Shown: positions 7,925-18,052, counted from the stretch's first letter. The stretch is 58,576 nt of DNA from Vreelandella venusta (GCF_007989605.1 NZ_BJUL01000021.1:1-58576); one strand, 5' to 3'. Notes: a model not told the origin generated them from the sequence alone. Numbers and translations: made by a program.

Positions 7925-9778
7925 ATGGAAAGAATACGGCGATGGCCTACCGTTAAACAAGCGACTCGTGAGGTGGTTTTACCGCTTCTTGTAACGTGGT
8001 CAGCTCCCGTATGGGCACTTAACGCGTCAATTGATGGTGTCAGTAGTGAAGTAGAGGACAATATTGATGCCTATTTACAGAATATTGATGAAGATCAGTA
8101 CACCGATATTCGTTTAGAAGGCGAAATCCGTAAACGTGCGCAAGAAGCCATGCGCGTTTTCGGCTATTACGAGCCTGAGATTACGGTTGATGTTGATAGC
8201 TCACCTATCACACTTCGCATTGACCCCGGCTCGCCGGTCAAAATCGACGTGCTTTCTGTCAATATCAGCGGTGAAGCAAGCGATGACCCTCCATTTCAGG
8301 AAGCACTCGATGCGTTTCCCTTGAAGGAAGGCGACACATTACGGCATGCCCCATGGGATCGCCTGCGCAATCAGTTTTCAGGCCTAGCACTTGAGCGTGG
8401 TTATTTCGACTGGGGGTTTACTGACCGCCGAATGGAAATAAGGCCATACCTTGAAAGCGCCCGTCTCTATATGGATTTTGACAGCGGCCCACGCTATCAA
8501 TTTGGCAATACGACTATTTCAGGCAGTCATATCGAGCCTGAGCGTTTGCTGCAAATGCAGACCTTTGAAGCAGGGGAGCCGTATCTAGCGGAATCGATAG
8601 CCCGTTATAATCAACGCTTAGCTGAGACAGAATGGTTCAGCTCTGTGACGGTGCGACCACGTTTAGAGACAGCGCGCGAACTGGCCCTATCGCCGCCAAC
8701 AGGAAGCTCACCGTGGTGGAATGAAGCAACGGCATCGCAGCCTCAACGTCCCAGACTGTCCAGCGCAGCGCTTGCCAGTGCGCTTAGTGTCACTCAGCGG
8801 GACGACACCAGTCTGCCTATTGACGTAAGTGTCGAGCCTGCCGACCGCCATCAATTTGAAGTCGGGATTGGCTTTGCAACTGACGTAGGGCCGCGCATGC
8901 GCTTTGCCTGGAAACAGCCATGGATTAACCGCTTTGGCCATAGTCTGGATCATGATCTGTATGTTTCAGCCCCCGACCAGCGCTTCACAGGGACCTACAA
9001 TATCCCGTTAGAAGATCCGTTACGTGATAGTTATCGTTTGCAATATGGCGTGCGTAACTTGGATGACGGCGATACCCAGTCGTTAGAGGGTACCGTGGAG
9101 ATCGCTCGTCGATGGGAGTTTGAAAACCGCTGGGTACAGACACTTTACTTCCGGACGACCTATGAAGACTTCACCCAAGGCGGAGTCTCAGATGAAGTCT
9201 TACTGTTTTATCCAGGCATTCAGTGGAGCCGTACAAGAACGCGTCCTCAGCGCTTTCCGCTGTGGGGAGATAGACAGCAATTATCGCTCGAGTATTCAGA
9301 CACGATATGGGGATCCGATGCCAAGTTCGCACGTATGACGGGCGACACAGAATGGATTCGCACCATTGGCGATGATAATCGTTTTTCCGTACGCCTAAGC
9401 ATCGGCGCTATTGAAACAGATAATTTCGATAAGTTGCCTCCCTCGTTGCGCTTTTTTGCGGGCGGTGACCGAAGTGTCCGAGGTTACTCCTACGAAAGCC
9501 TATCTCCGCGAAATGAAGAAGGGCTATTACGTGGCGGCCAGCAAATGCTGACCTCGACTCTCGAGTACCAGCGTCGCGTGACTGGAGACTGGTGGGGAGC
9601 AACTTTTGTCGATACTGGCGATGCCTTCGATAATTGGGGGCCAGAAGAGTTAAAGACGGGCGCCGGGGTTGGCATCCGCTGGATTTCCCCTGTGGGCCCT
9701 ATCCGACTTGATGTAGCACATCCATTTGACGATGAAGACGATTGGCGCCTGCATTTTTCCATCGGACCGGAATTTTAG
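7925..9778 (+). CDS. tamA: Translocation and assembly module subunit TamA
   Basis: Outer-membrane Omp85 protein that works with TamB in assembling some outer-membrane proteins and in envelope lipid homeostasis. From the ATG at 7925 (617 residues) there is a signal peptide ending near VWALN, three POTRA-like domains (to about residue 300; for example VKIDVLSVNISG and YQFGNTTISGSH), and a C-terminal 16-strand barrel with the conserved FFAGGDRSVRGY motif and a typical ending LHFSIGPEF. In-frame ATGs at 7877 and 7916 are alternative starts. A Pro/Ser/Ala-rich insert of about 40 residues (near residue 260) precedes the barrel. tamB follows nine bases later. Confidence 0.93.
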   Translation: MERIRRWPTVKQATREVVLPLLVTWSAPVWALNASIDGVSSEVEDNIDAYLQNIDEDQYTDIRLEGEIRKRAQEAMRVFGYYEPEITVDVDSSPITLRIDPGSPVKIDVLSVNISGEASDDPPFQEALDAFPLKEGDTLRHAPWDRLRNQFSGLALERGYFDWGFTDRRMEIRPYLESARLYMDFDSGPRYQFGNTTISGSHIEPERLLQMQTFEAGEPYLAESIARYNQRLAETEWFSSVTVRPRLETARELALSPPTGSSPWWNEATASQPQRPRLSSAALASALSVTQRDDTSLPIDVSVEPADRHQFEVGIGFATDVGPRMRFAWKQPWINRFGHSLDHDLYVSAPDQRFTGTYNIPLEDPLRDSYRLQYGVRNLDDGDTQSLEGTVEIARRWEFENRWVQTLYFRTTYEDFTQGGVSDEVLLFYPGIQWSRTRTRPQRFPLWGDRQQLSLEYSDTIWGSDAKFARMTGDTEWIRTIGDDNRFSVRLSIGAIETDNFDKLPPSLRFFAGGDRSVRGYSYESLSPRNEEGLLRGGQQMLTSTLEYQRRVTGDWWGATFVDTGDAFDNWGPEELKTGAGVGIRWISPVGPIRLDVAHPFDDEDDWRLHFSIGPEF

Positions 9779-9787
9779 GAGAGCATT

Positions 9788-12700
9788 TTGGCTAAGGTTG
9801 CAAAAGCGGCATCTATCAAGCGTCAACCGCTCTCAGGTAAACATCGTATAGGGTTGTTTGTGTGGAGTTTTGTCCGATTAGCCATTGTGCTACCACTCTG
9901 GCTATTTGGTCTGGTCGCTCTGCTACTCGGCGTTGCGCTCTCTCCTTGGGGAACAGGTCAACTGTTATCGCAAGGGGAGCAACGGGGCTTCTTTACGTAT
10001 GAGCATCAGGAAGGCGCACTGCTAGACCAGTTTGCCTTACGCGGTTTTCAGCTATCGCTTGGTGAGACGCGCGTCAACGTCGACAACCTTGAGTTAGCCT
10101 GGGCCGAAGACTGCGTGCTGTCAGGTAAGCTTTGCCTGGACAAATTGCATGTAGAAGGCGCAGATATACGTTTGGGCGAGAGTAATGAAGCGGAGCCAGA
10201 CACACCAGAAACTGGTGGGATGCCTAGCATTCAACTGCCTTTTCCTATTGAACTACGCTCAGTTGAGTTCAATAACGTTCAACTGCAGCTAGCTGATGGA
10301 ACTCGCGTCGGCTGGGAGTCGTTTTCAACCGCGATTACCGCGCAGCAACATCTTGTCAGTATCGCGCCCACTACGCTCATGCAGCCAACCGTGTACTTGC
10401 CTCCCACAGCAGGCACTCAACTAACAGAAGGTATCCAAACGCCGTTACATGCATCTGCTATTGATGGTGCGGTTATGGCTACCCAGCCGGCCATAGCAGA
10501 ACCTGATCAAGCGGTAGAAGCCTTAACAGAACGGCAGCGCATTGAGCTGCCTGAAATAATGCTGCCCATTGATATCGACTTAGCATCCTTCACCGTGACT
10601 GATGTCACTGTTAGTGGCGCGATAGATTACCAAGTCGAACGGCTCGCCGTCGTTGCGAGCGGCGAAGGCAACCAAATAGCTCTGCGCTCATTAGAGTTGA
10701 TCACGCCGGACGCCGAGGCAAATCTCACAGCTAACGCTACATTATCAGACAGCTACCCCTTAGATGCCCGCTTAACCACAACGTTGTTTTTACCCGAAAT
10801 ATTTCCTGAGCTGAGTGGTGAAGAGCTTGTTTTGGAACTAGCGGGATCCCTAGATGAGCTGACAGCCAGTTTAGGGGCATCCGGTGTCGTTAATGCAACG
10901 TTTGAGGCTCAAGTCGATGCGCTGGCACCAACGCTACCTTTCAATGTTCGACTGCAGAGCGAGCGCCTGCAGTGGCCCCTGACACAACCTAGTAGCGATG
11001 AATCATCGGCAGAACCCTATGTTGTTGAAGATATAGACATCATTGCTAGCGGCAGTTTGGAAGCCTACCAGACAACGCTTTCCTTAAGCGCCCAAGGGCC
11101 GCAAGTGCCGGCCACTGACATTCGACTCAGTGGCAACGGAGATCTTTCATCGTTCCGCTGGACGCCGCTAACCCTAGCGATTGATGACAGTTCGCTGAGC
11201 AGTGAAGGGGAAGTAAATTGGGCTTCGTCACTACGCGTTGACACCACCATCCGACTGGATCAATTCGATCCTTCGCTGTTTGTCGAACAGCTCAACGGCA
11301 ATCTCAATGGCGACATTACCGCGAGTGTGCGTCAAACCGGCGAGCTATGGGAAGTCAGTCTGCCAGTCCTCGATATTACTGGGGAGCTCCAGGAGTATCC
11401 CTTGGCGTTACAAGCCTCCTTAGAGGCTAACAGTGCGCTTGAAGTTGATATCCAAGAACTGCTTTTCACTCAGGGTGACAACCGATTAACGGCTTCTGGC
11501 CAAGTTAGTGAGCAGGCGATGTCGCTAGATACCGAGATTGCATTGCGACAGTTACAAACGCTACACCCAGACTTAGCAGGGACATTAACAGGTAACATTC
11601 TTGCCAGAGGTAGCATTAGCCAACCTAAAGTAGCAGCCGAACTAACCGGCCGTGAATTACGGTTTGCCGAAAACCGTATTGAAACGTTATCACTGACCAG
11701 CAATATCGAGGGAATCGAAGATCCATCGCTAGACATTGACATTGGGTTGCAGCAGGTCAATGCAGGTGGGCAGGCATTTTCGAGTATTGACCTTGAGCTT
11801 GATGGTCGCTTATCTCAGCATGCGCTTACTATCAGTGTCGATGGCCAAGCCGATAACATGCTAAGCCGCGCGCTTGTGTCGCTAGATGGGCGTTTTGATC
11901 AGCAAGCGCAGCAGTATCAGGGGCAATTAACACCACTGGAAATCGACTCTGAGTTCGGCAACCTATCTTTGGAAGCTCCGCTTGATATTCGTTACAACCT
12001 TGCAAATGGCCAAGCACAGCTCTCACCTTTCTGTGTGCGTCGCGAAGAAGGAGGGGTCGTTTGCTCGCAAGAGCAGCTTAGCGCATCAGCAGACCAAGGG
12101 CGCGCAGTGCTGAGCATCAGAGAGGTGCCGATGGAAGCACTTGAGCCGTTATTGCCAGAAGAGTGGAGCTTTGAGGGCGACACGACGGCAGACATTGTTG
12201 CAGCTTGGCGCCAAGGCGGGACTCAATGGCAAGCCGATGTTCAGGTATTAAGTGAGCTGGCGATTACGGCAGTCAACGATTACGGCCAGCCCGTACAGCT
12301 TCCTGTGATTAGTTTAAACACGCAGTTAGATGCCAGCCAGGCTCAAGCTGATGCCAATATTGTACTGTCGTTTGAAGATGCTGGTGAGCTGTCACTCGAT
12401 CTCACCATTAGTGATCCACTTGGTCGTGGTGGCCTTAGTGGCGAGCTAAGCGCCCAAGCGCTCTCTTTAGCACCTTACCGCCCGTTGGTGGTGGGCATGG
12501 ATCGCTTAGAGGGCGACTTAAATGGCCGTATACAAATTGCAGGAACCACCAGTCAGCCCGATTTACAGGGGCAGCTTGCGCTGCGCAATCTAAGCGTTCA
12601 TGGCCCTGATATTCCTATCGATATCAAAGATGGCGAGCTGATCGTTGCGTTTGACGGCGAACAAGGGGACATAAATGGTTTTGTTGCTGCTGAACGTGGT

Positions 12701-13795
12701 CGCTTGAATATCGCTGGGGATGCTTACTTTCCTACAGGCGACGACTGGCGTATTGGTGTCGATGTTAACGCGACTCAGGAACCATTATTAATCGTTTTGC
12801 CACAGTTTGGGCGTTTAGAGGCAGCGCCTGATATTCGTATTCGCGTAACGCCGGATCGCTTGCAGGTACGTGGTAATGTTGACCTACCATGGGCGCGACT
12901 AGAGGTTGGTAATATCCCTGCCTCAGCCGTTAGCCCAAGCTCTGATGAAGTTATTATCACCGAACGTGATGATCGCGAAGCCGAGCAGAGAGCCCAGCAA
13001 CGAGCTGAGAATGGGGAGCCAAGCGCTGCTGACGAGCTTTCACAATCAGGAATGGATATTGATGTGCTCATCACACTTACCCTGGGACGCGATATGCAAA
13101 TATCAGCATATGGGCTTAATTCTGAGTTGGGTGGCACGTTGGAAATCCGCCAAGGCAGCGGTGCACTTCAGCTGTTTGGTGATGTCAACCTTGTCAATGG
13201 TCGTTTTAAAGCCTTTAGTCAGGATCTGCTGATTCGTCGTGGGCAGCTAATATTTAGCGGCCCTCCGGGGTTGCCAATACTCGATTTTGAAGCCATTCGT
13301 AACCCTGATATCACGGAAGATGAAGTTATTGCTGGTCTTCGTGTCAGTGGCAGTGCGGAAGAGCCCAACTTGCTGATCTTTTCTGAACCAGCAATGGATG
13401 AAACCCGTGCGCTATCATATTTGTTGAGAGGGCGTGCACCGGATACTGCTGGAGGCGGGATCGACAGTGCGCTTACTACCGCCTTAATTGGTATGTCTCT
13501 CGGCAAGACAGGCGGAGCCGTTGGTTCAATTGGGGAAGCGTTTGGGATCAGCGACTTAACCTTGGATACCACTGGTGCGGGTGACAATAGCCAAGTGGCG
13601 CTGACAGGACAGTTAACCGACGATATCCGAATTAGCTACGGCGTTGGGATTTTCTCGCCCATTGCAGAATTGACCCTTCGCTACACACTTTGGCGCAACC
13701 TATATGTGCAGGCAGTATCTGGTGCAAATCAAGCCGTCGACTTAATCTATACATTTACTCGGTCAGGTGACCCTACGATTTATCCACGGCAATAA
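9788..13795 (+). CDS. tamB: Translocation and assembly module protein TamB
   Basis: Very large (1335 residues) inner-membrane-anchored AsmA-like protein that bridges the periplasm to TamA. A TTG start with AGGAGA six bases upstream gives a basic N-terminus and one signal anchor (about residues 28-52). The long middle is repetitive beta structure. The C-terminal TamB domain (DUF490) is recognisable (LGGTLEIRQGSGALQLFGDV, RRGQLIFSGPP, ALSYLLRGRAP). An acidic/Arg-rich insert occurs at about residues 1055-1085. Family length is usually 1200-1400. It lies between tamA and msrA with gaps of about nine bases. Confidence 0.94.
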   Translation: MAKVAKAASIKRQPLSGKHRIGLFVWSFVRLAIVLPLWLFGLVALLLGVALSPWGTGQLLSQGEQRGFFTYEHQEGALLDQFALRGFQLSLGETRVNVDNLELAWAEDCVLSGKLCLDKLHVEGADIRLGESNEAEPDTPETGGMPSIQLPFPIELRSVEFNNVQLQLADGTRVGWESFSTAITAQQHLVSIAPTTLMQPTVYLPPTAGTQLTEGIQTPLHASAIDGAVMATQPAIAEPDQAVEALTERQRIELPEIMLPIDIDLASFTVTDVTVSGAIDYQVERLAVVASGEGNQIALRSLELITPDAEANLTANATLSDSYPLDARLTTTLFLPEIFPELSGEELVLELAGSLDELTASLGASGVVNATFEAQVDALAPTLPFNVRLQSERLQWPLTQPSSDESSAEPYVVEDIDIIASGSLEAYQTTLSLSAQGPQVPATDIRLSGNGDLSSFRWTPLTLAIDDSSLSSEGEVNWASSLRVDTTIRLDQFDPSLFVEQLNGNLNGDITASVRQTGELWEVSLPVLDITGELQEYPLALQASLEANSALEVDIQELLFTQGDNRLTASGQVSEQAMSLDTEIALRQLQTLHPDLAGTLTGNILARGSISQPKVAAELTGRELRFAENRIETLSLTSNIEGIEDPSLDIDIGLQQVNAGGQAFSSIDLELDGRLSQHALTISVDGQADNMLSRALVSLDGRFDQQAQQYQGQLTPLEIDSEFGNLSLEAPLDIRYNLANGQAQLSPFCVRREEGGVVCSQEQLSASADQGRAVLSIREVPMEALEPLLPEEWSFEGDTTADIVAAWRQGGTQWQADVQVLSELAITAVNDYGQPVQLPVISLNTQLDASQAQADANIVLSFEDAGELSLDLTISDPLGRGGLSGELSAQALSLAPYRPLVVGMDRLEGDLNGRIQIAGTTSQPDLQGQLALRNLSVHGPDIPIDIKDGELIVAFDGEQGDINGFVAAERGRLNIAGDAYFPTGDDWRIGVDVNATQEPLLIVLPQFGRLEAAPDIRIRVTPDRLQVRGNVDLPWARLEVGNIPASAVSPSSDEVIITERDDREAEQRAQQRAENGEPSAADELSQSGMDIDVLITLTLGRDMQISAYGLNSELGGTLEIRQGSGALQLFGDVNLVNGRFKAFSQDLLIRRGQLIFSGPPGLPILDFEAIRNPDITEDEVIAGLRVSGSAEEPNLLIFSEPAMDETRALSYLLRGRAPDTAGGGIDSALTTALIGMSLGKTGGAVGSIGEAFGISDLTLDTTGAGDNSQVALTGQLTDDIRISYGVGIFSPIAELTLRYTLWRNLYVQAVSGANQAVDLIYTFTRSGDPTIYPRQ

Positions 13796-13804
13796 GAGGG
13801 CGTT

Positions 13805-14425
13805 ATGACGCTATTTTCTAAAGCAAATTCAGCACCGCTCGGCCGCGTGACACCGATTGAAACGAGTAGCGTGCATACCGTTACGGGCCACTCACTTCAT
13901 CCTCCTTTTCCAGAGGGCTATGAAGAGATTGTGTTAGGCATGGGGTGCTTTTGGGGGGTTGAGCGTCTGTTTTGGCAAGTGCCGGGGGTTTATGTAACTG
14001 CCGCAGGCTATGCCGGGGGAGAAACACAAAACCCCACTTATAAAGAAACCTGTACCGGACAAACAGGCCATACCGAAGTAGTTAGAGTGGTATACGACCC
14101 CAGTGCTCTATCCTTGGACACACTGTTGCAAATTTTCTGGGAACAGCACGACCCTACTCAAGGCAATCGTCAAGGCAACGATGTGGGTAGCCAGTATCGC
14201 TCTGCCATTTTCACAACAACGACTGCTCAGTTGGTGGCTGCTGAAAAGAGTGCCAACGCCTATCAAAAGGCGCTCGATGAAGCTGGCCGTGGAACTATTA
14301 CTACCGAGATCAAACCGCTGAATATTTTTTACTACGCAGAGGCGTATCATCAGCAGTATTTGGATAAGAACCCTAATGGTTACTGTGGGCTTAAAGGGAC
14401 TGGCGTTACTTGCCCCATCGGTTAG
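13805..14425 (+). CDS. msrA: Peptide-methionine (S)-S-oxide reductase MsrA
   Basis: Reduces the S epimer of methionine sulfoxide in proteins and free methionine. The active-site motif GCFWG has the nucleophilic Cys48, and the recycling cysteines are at the C-terminus (Cys194 and Cys203, in [14 protein letters not shown]). Conserved [12 protein letters not shown] and [19 protein letters not shown] segments are present. The 206-residue length fits the longer enterobacterial form. It begins nine bases after tamB, so a repair enzyme appears to be transcribed with an envelope-assembly module. Confidence 0.96.
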   Translation: MTLFSKANSAPLGRVTPIETSSVHTVTGHSLHPPFPEGYEEIVLGMGCFWGVERLFWQVPGVYVTAAGYAGGETQNPTYKETCTGQTGHTEVVRVVYDPSALSLDTLLQIFWEQHDPTQGNRQGNDVGSQYRSAIFTTTTAQLVAAEKSANAYQKALDEAGRGTITTEIKPLNIFYYAEAYHQQYLDKNPNGYCGLKGTGVTCPIG

Positions 14426-14468
14426 TCGTAGTAAGAAGGGCCAAGTACTCCATCATAAGGTCAGTAAA

Positions 14469-14996
14469 ATGCTACACATTTTAAAACGCTCATGGCTCAT
14501 GCCCTCGGCTTGGGCCTTGGTTATCTCAGCTGCAATTGCGACGCCCGCTATAGCCGAAGAAATGGCTGGAGATGCTGTGCCAGCGATGCCACAAACGGTT
14601 GAAGAGAGCCCGTTTGCAAGTGAGCGAGAAGCCGTCATATGGCGTCAGGATGAATTGAAAGAGCTAGAAAGGCTGCTGCGTCAGCTGCGTTTTGACATAG
14701 TGAATAATCAAGATGCACGCGGAGCCGCGCCGCGCTTAGCTATCCTTGAGGAAAAAACGACCCAAGCTCATTTTTTGCCTGCATTTATTGCTGGTACTCA
14801 TGGGCGCGGGTCTGACGCTCGCCCAGAAATCTGGGAAGAGTGGGCAGATTTTGCAGCGGGATTTAGCGATCTTGAGCAGAAGGTGGCAACGCTAGTTGAT
14901 GCTGCCGAGCAAGAGGATTATCGCGCGGCAACGCGTGCGTTTTCTGACGTTGGCTTAAGCTGCAAAAGCTGTCATCGCGCCTACCGCTATAACTAA
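14469..14996 (+). CDS. Periplasmic cytochrome c' (c-556 type)
   Basis: Small four-helix-bundle haem protein of 175 residues. The ATG at 14469 gives a good signal peptide ending ATPAIA; an upstream in-frame start overlapping msrA would spoil it. The haem site CKSCH is at Cys165-Cys168-His169, three codons before the common RAYR ending, as usual in cytochrome c' proteins, where haem attaches near the C-terminus. Electron partner unknown. It follows msrA by 43 bases and may be the last gene of that transcript. Confidence 0.88.
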   Translation: MLHILKRSWLMPSAWALVISAAIATPAIAEEMAGDAVPAMPQTVEESPFASEREAVIWRQDELKELERLLRQLRFDIVNNQDARGAAPRLAILEEKTTQAHFLPAFIAGTHGRGSDARPEIWEEWADFAAGFSDLEQKVATLVDAAEQEDYRAATRAFSDVGLSCKSCHRAYRYN

Positions 14997-15035
14997 CCGA
15001 GATCGATGTCATTAGAGCGATAGGCACAGAGAGTG

Positions 15036-15683
15036 TCAGTCGCTTTGTTGAATGCGGTCGATACGATAAAGGGTCTCAACCTGCTCCAGGCCAGTTATGG
15101 TGCATTTGAGATCTTTTACACGGCCGTCGCTCAACCCATAGACCCAACCATGCACTGAAATATCTTGGCCTCTCTGCCAGGCACGTTGCAGAATTTTGGT
15201 TCGGCACAAGCTATTCACTTGAGCCTTTACGTTCAATTCGCACATGCGGTCAATCTGCTCTTCCATTGGTAAATGTTCAAGCGAATTACGGTGATGGTTA
15301 TACTGTTCGCGCACTGAATGCAGCCAGTAATCGACGACTCCGCACTCACCGCCGGTTACAGCCGCTTTAATGCCGCCACAACCATAGTGCCCCACAATCA
15401 TGATATGGCTGACCTTGAGTACATCCACCGCAAACTGCACAACTGACAGTGCGTTCATATCGGTATGGTGGAGCAGGTTAGCAACATTACGATGGACAAA
15501 GACTTCGCCTGGCGGAAGCGCAATAATCTGGTTGGCAGGCACACGACTGTCAGAACAACCAATCCAGAGGTAATCAGGGTTTTGCTGATTGGAAAGACGT
15601 TTAAAGTAGTCCGGGTCTTCCTCGCACATACGCTCTGCCCAAGCGCGGTTATTATCAAGCAGTGTCTCAATAGCGTTAGACAT
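15036..15683 (-). CDS. can: Beta-carbonic anhydrase
   Basis: Zinc enzyme interconverting CO2 and bicarbonate. The zinc ligands are visible as CSDSR (Cys43, Asp45, Arg47) and HYGCGG (His99, Cys102). The segments FVHRNVANL and LWIGCSDSRVPANQI and the length (215 residues) match the E. coli Can type. It converges on the msrA-cytochrome c' unit and is divergent from gor; the 172-base spacer should carry both promoters. Confidence 0.96.
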   Translation of the reverse strand: MSNAIETLLDNNRAWAERMCEEDPDYFKRLSNQQNPDYLWIGCSDSRVPANQIIALPPGEVFVHRNVANLLHHTDMNALSVVQFAVDVLKVSHIMIVGHYGCGGIKAAVTGGECGVVDYWLHSVREQYNHHRNSLEHLPMEEQIDRMCELNVKAQVNSLCRTKILQRAWQRGQDISVHGWVYGLSDGRVKDLKCTITGLEQVETLYRIDRIQQSD

Positions 15684-15855
15684 TGAATCTCCTTCACAGG
15701 TTGGGAGCTGTTAGGTTCAAGATAGAGCAAACTAGGATACAGAGAGAGGGGTTTTAACCTTCTCGGAATCTAAGGTCAATCTTTGTGCTTAGCGATCGCT
15801 GTCAGCAAGCACATGACCGATAAGTACATGCAATGGTTCAGGATAGGAGTAGCAC

Positions 15856-17238
15856 ATGGCGGATAACGCGGAATATGAATACGATTTACTAGTAATTGGA
15901 GCAGGGTCAGGGGGCGTTCGCGCCGCGCGAATGGCGGCGGCAACCGGTGCCAGAGTGGCCATAGCAGAAGATCGTTACTTGGGCGGCACTTGTGTCAATG
16001 TCGGCTGCGTGCCTAAAAAACTGTACTCCTATGCGGCCCACTTTCACGATAGCTTCGATGATGCCGCGGGCTTTGGATGGCAATTACCTGGGCCTGCTGT
16101 CTTTGAGTGGTCAGTGCTACGCGATAATAAAATCAGTGAAATTAAACGGCTAAACAGTATTTATCAGCGGATGTTAGAGGGCGCTGGAGTCGTATTGCTT
16201 CATGCTAGAGCAACCGTTACAGGGGCACATAGCGTTTCACTGGCTTCTGAAGAGGGCGTTACCCAAGTAACCGCGCAAAAGATACTGCTAGCGACAGGTG
16301 GCTGGCCATGGGTGCCTGATTTTCCTGGCAGTGAATATACAGTCACTTCAAATCAGGTATTTGACCTTGACGCCTTTCCGGATCGGTTCCTGGTGTTGGG
16401 GGGCGGCTATATTGCGGTTGAGTTCGCAAGCATATTCAACGGCCTCGGTAGTGAAACCCATTTGATTTATCGTGGAGACCTGTTTCTAAAAGGCTTTGAT
16501 GAAGAGGTTCGAGCTTTTACCCGAGATGAAATGAGCAAAAAAGGCGTCAATCTGCATTTCAATACCAATATCGAACGGATTGAACCCAATGGTGACGCGT
16601 TTAACGTGTATTTGACGAACGGTGATGTCCAAGAGGTAGATGTCGTTTTAGCCGCAACAGGACGTCATGCCAATACACAGGGGCTAGGGCTTGAAGCATT
16701 GGGCATTCACCTTGATAGCAAAGGGAAAATCCCAGTGAATGCACGCTATGAGACGGCGGTTCCTTCAATTTTGGCGCTTGGCGATTTGACCCAAGGACCT
16801 GAACTGACGCCCGTAGCACTAGCGGAGGCGATGCAGCTCGTCGATATCCACTTCAATGAAACACTACCTAAACCGCTAGACTACGCCACGATTCCTACGG
16901 CTGTTTTTTGTCATCCCAATATTGGAACAGTAGGGCTATCTGAAGAGGCTGCTAGAGAAAACATTGGCAAAATTCGCGTTTATAGCGCGGACTTTAAAGC
17001 AATGAAGCATACATTATCAGGCAGCCAAGAGCGCACCTTGATGAAGCTAATCGTTGATGATGCTACTGATGTTGTCGTAGGGGCTCACATGGTCGGTGAA
17101 GAGGCTGGAGAGTTGATACAAGGGATCGCCATTGCGGTCAGAGCTGGGCTTACAAAAGAAGATTTCGATCGCACCATCGGCATCCATCCAACAGGTGCCG
17201 AAGAGTTTGTAACAATGAGAACAGCCACGCGCAATTGA
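15856..17238 (+). CDS. gor: Glutathione-disulfide reductase
   Basis: FAD- and NADPH-dependent flavoprotein that regenerates reduced glutathione. FAD motif GAGSGG (residues 15-20), redox pair GGTCVNVGCVPKK (Cys46, Cys51), second nucleotide motif GGGYIAVEFASIFNGLGS, and the C-terminal catalytic HPTGAEEF are all present. The YRGDLFLKGFD segment after the second Rossmann motif fits an NADPH-type reductase. Length is 460 residues. An AGGAGTAGC site precedes the ATG and a strong terminator follows the stop. Confidence 0.95.
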   Translation: MADNAEYEYDLLVIGAGSGGVRAARMAAATGARVAIAEDRYLGGTCVNVGCVPKKLYSYAAHFHDSFDDAAGFGWQLPGPAVFEWSVLRDNKISEIKRLNSIYQRMLEGAGVVLLHARATVTGAHSVSLASEEGVTQVTAQKILLATGGWPWVPDFPGSEYTVTSNQVFDLDAFPDRFLVLGGGYIAVEFASIFNGLGSETHLIYRGDLFLKGFDEEVRAFTRDEMSKKGVNLHFNTNIERIEPNGDAFNVYLTNGDVQEVDVVLAATGRHANTQGLGLEALGIHLDSKGKIPVNARYETAVPSILALGDLTQGPELTPVALAEAMQLVDIHFNETLPKPLDYATIPTAVFCHPNIGTVGLSEEAARENIGKIRVYSADFKAMKHTLSGSQERTLMKLIVDDATDVVVGAHMVGEEAGELIQGIAIAVRAGLTKEDFDRTIGIHPTGAEEFVTMRTATRN

Positions 17239-17260
17239 TTACATAGAATTCATATTTTTA

Positions 17261-17286
17261 AGGCGAGCATTGGCTCGCCTTTTTTT
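17261..17286 (+). terminator. Rho-independent terminator of gor
   Basis: Perfect 8-bp stem (aggcgagc / gctcgcct) with a four-base loop, followed by six further T residues. It lies 23 bases after the gor stop and insulates ectA. Confidence 0.95.
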
Positions 17287-17412
17287 GTCTAGCAGCCAGG
17301 CAAGGTTGATCTAAACTCTTTCAATATAGCGGATCTTTCAGCTAATTTTCGCAGGCAGAGCGGCTTTTATAATTTAAATTTATGGAAAAGCACAGGATGA
17401 ATAATATGATTT

Positions 17413-17441
17413 TTGAATTGCTCATAATCAGCTGTTATAAT
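17413..17441 (+). promoter_or_regulatory. Sigma-70 type promoter of ectABC
   Basis: TTGAAT (17413-17418), a 17-base spacer and TATAAT (17436-17441), with TGT just before the -10 (extended -10). It ends 33 bases before the ectA ATG. A second TATAAT hexamer at 17368-17373, without a clear -35, could be an additional start-site element; the H. elongata ectABC promoter region is known to combine vegetative and stress sigma factors. Activity is inferred from sequence only. Confidence 0.75.
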
Positions 17442-17473
17442 GGCGCTCAAATTCGCTACAGCGAAGCATAACC

Positions 17474-18052
17474 ATGAGCACGCCAATAATACCTTTTACC
17501 CCTTCTGCAGACCTTGCTCGCCCAACAGTCGCTGATGCTGTGGTTGGGCATGCGTCTACTCCATTATTCATTCGCAAGCCAAATGCAGATGATGGTTGGG
17601 GCATCTACGAGTTGATAAAAGCTTGCCCGCCGCTTGATGTTAATTCTGCTTATGCTTATCTACTGCTGGCAACCCAGTTTCGTGACACCTGCGCGGTGGC
17701 GACAAATGAAGAGGGTGAGATAGTTGGGTTTGTATCGGGCTATGTGAAAGACAATGCGCCGGACACGTACTTTCTATGGCAGGTTGCCGTTGGTGAAAAA
17801 GCACGTGGTACTGGCTTGGCACGCCGTTTAGTCGAAGCCATTATGTCGCGCCCAGAACTTGATAATGTGCATCACCTGGAAACGACGATCACGCCCGACA
17901 ATCAGGCCTCTTGGGGTCTATTTCGCCGCCTCGCTGCCCGTTGGCAAGCCCCGTTAAACAGCCGTGAATATTTCTCTACCGAACAACTCGGTGGAGAGCA
18001 TGATCCTGAAAACCTAGTTCGTATAGGTCCATTTCAAACAGACAGCATGTAA
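17474..18052 (+). CDS. ectA: Diaminobutyrate acetyltransferase EctA
   Basis: GNAT enzyme that acetylates L-2,4-diaminobutyrate to N-gamma-acetyldiaminobutyrate in ectoine synthesis. The start of the conserved core (IRKPNADDGWGIYELI), the CoA-binding segment VGEKARGTGLARRL and the downstream LETTITPDNQASWGLFRRLA are typical. The N-terminal 30 residues are a variable extension. At 192 residues it matches halomonad EctA. The ribosome site is weak (GAAG). First gene of ectABC. Confidence 0.97.
   Translation: MSTPIIPFTPSADLARPTVADAVVGHASTPLFIRKPNADDGWGIYELIKACPPLDVNSAYAYLLLATQFRDTCAVATNEEGEIVGFVSGYVKDNAPDTYFLWQVAVGEKARGTGLARRLVEAIMSRPELDNVHHLETTITPDNQASWGLFRRLAARWQAPLNSREYFSTEQLGGEHDPENLVRIGPFQTDSM

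Noticed and set aside
14376..14468. Longer start for the cytochrome c' gene overlapping msrA
   Set aside because: It would place 31 residues before a clean signal peptide; the ATG at 14469 has a suitable AAGG site.
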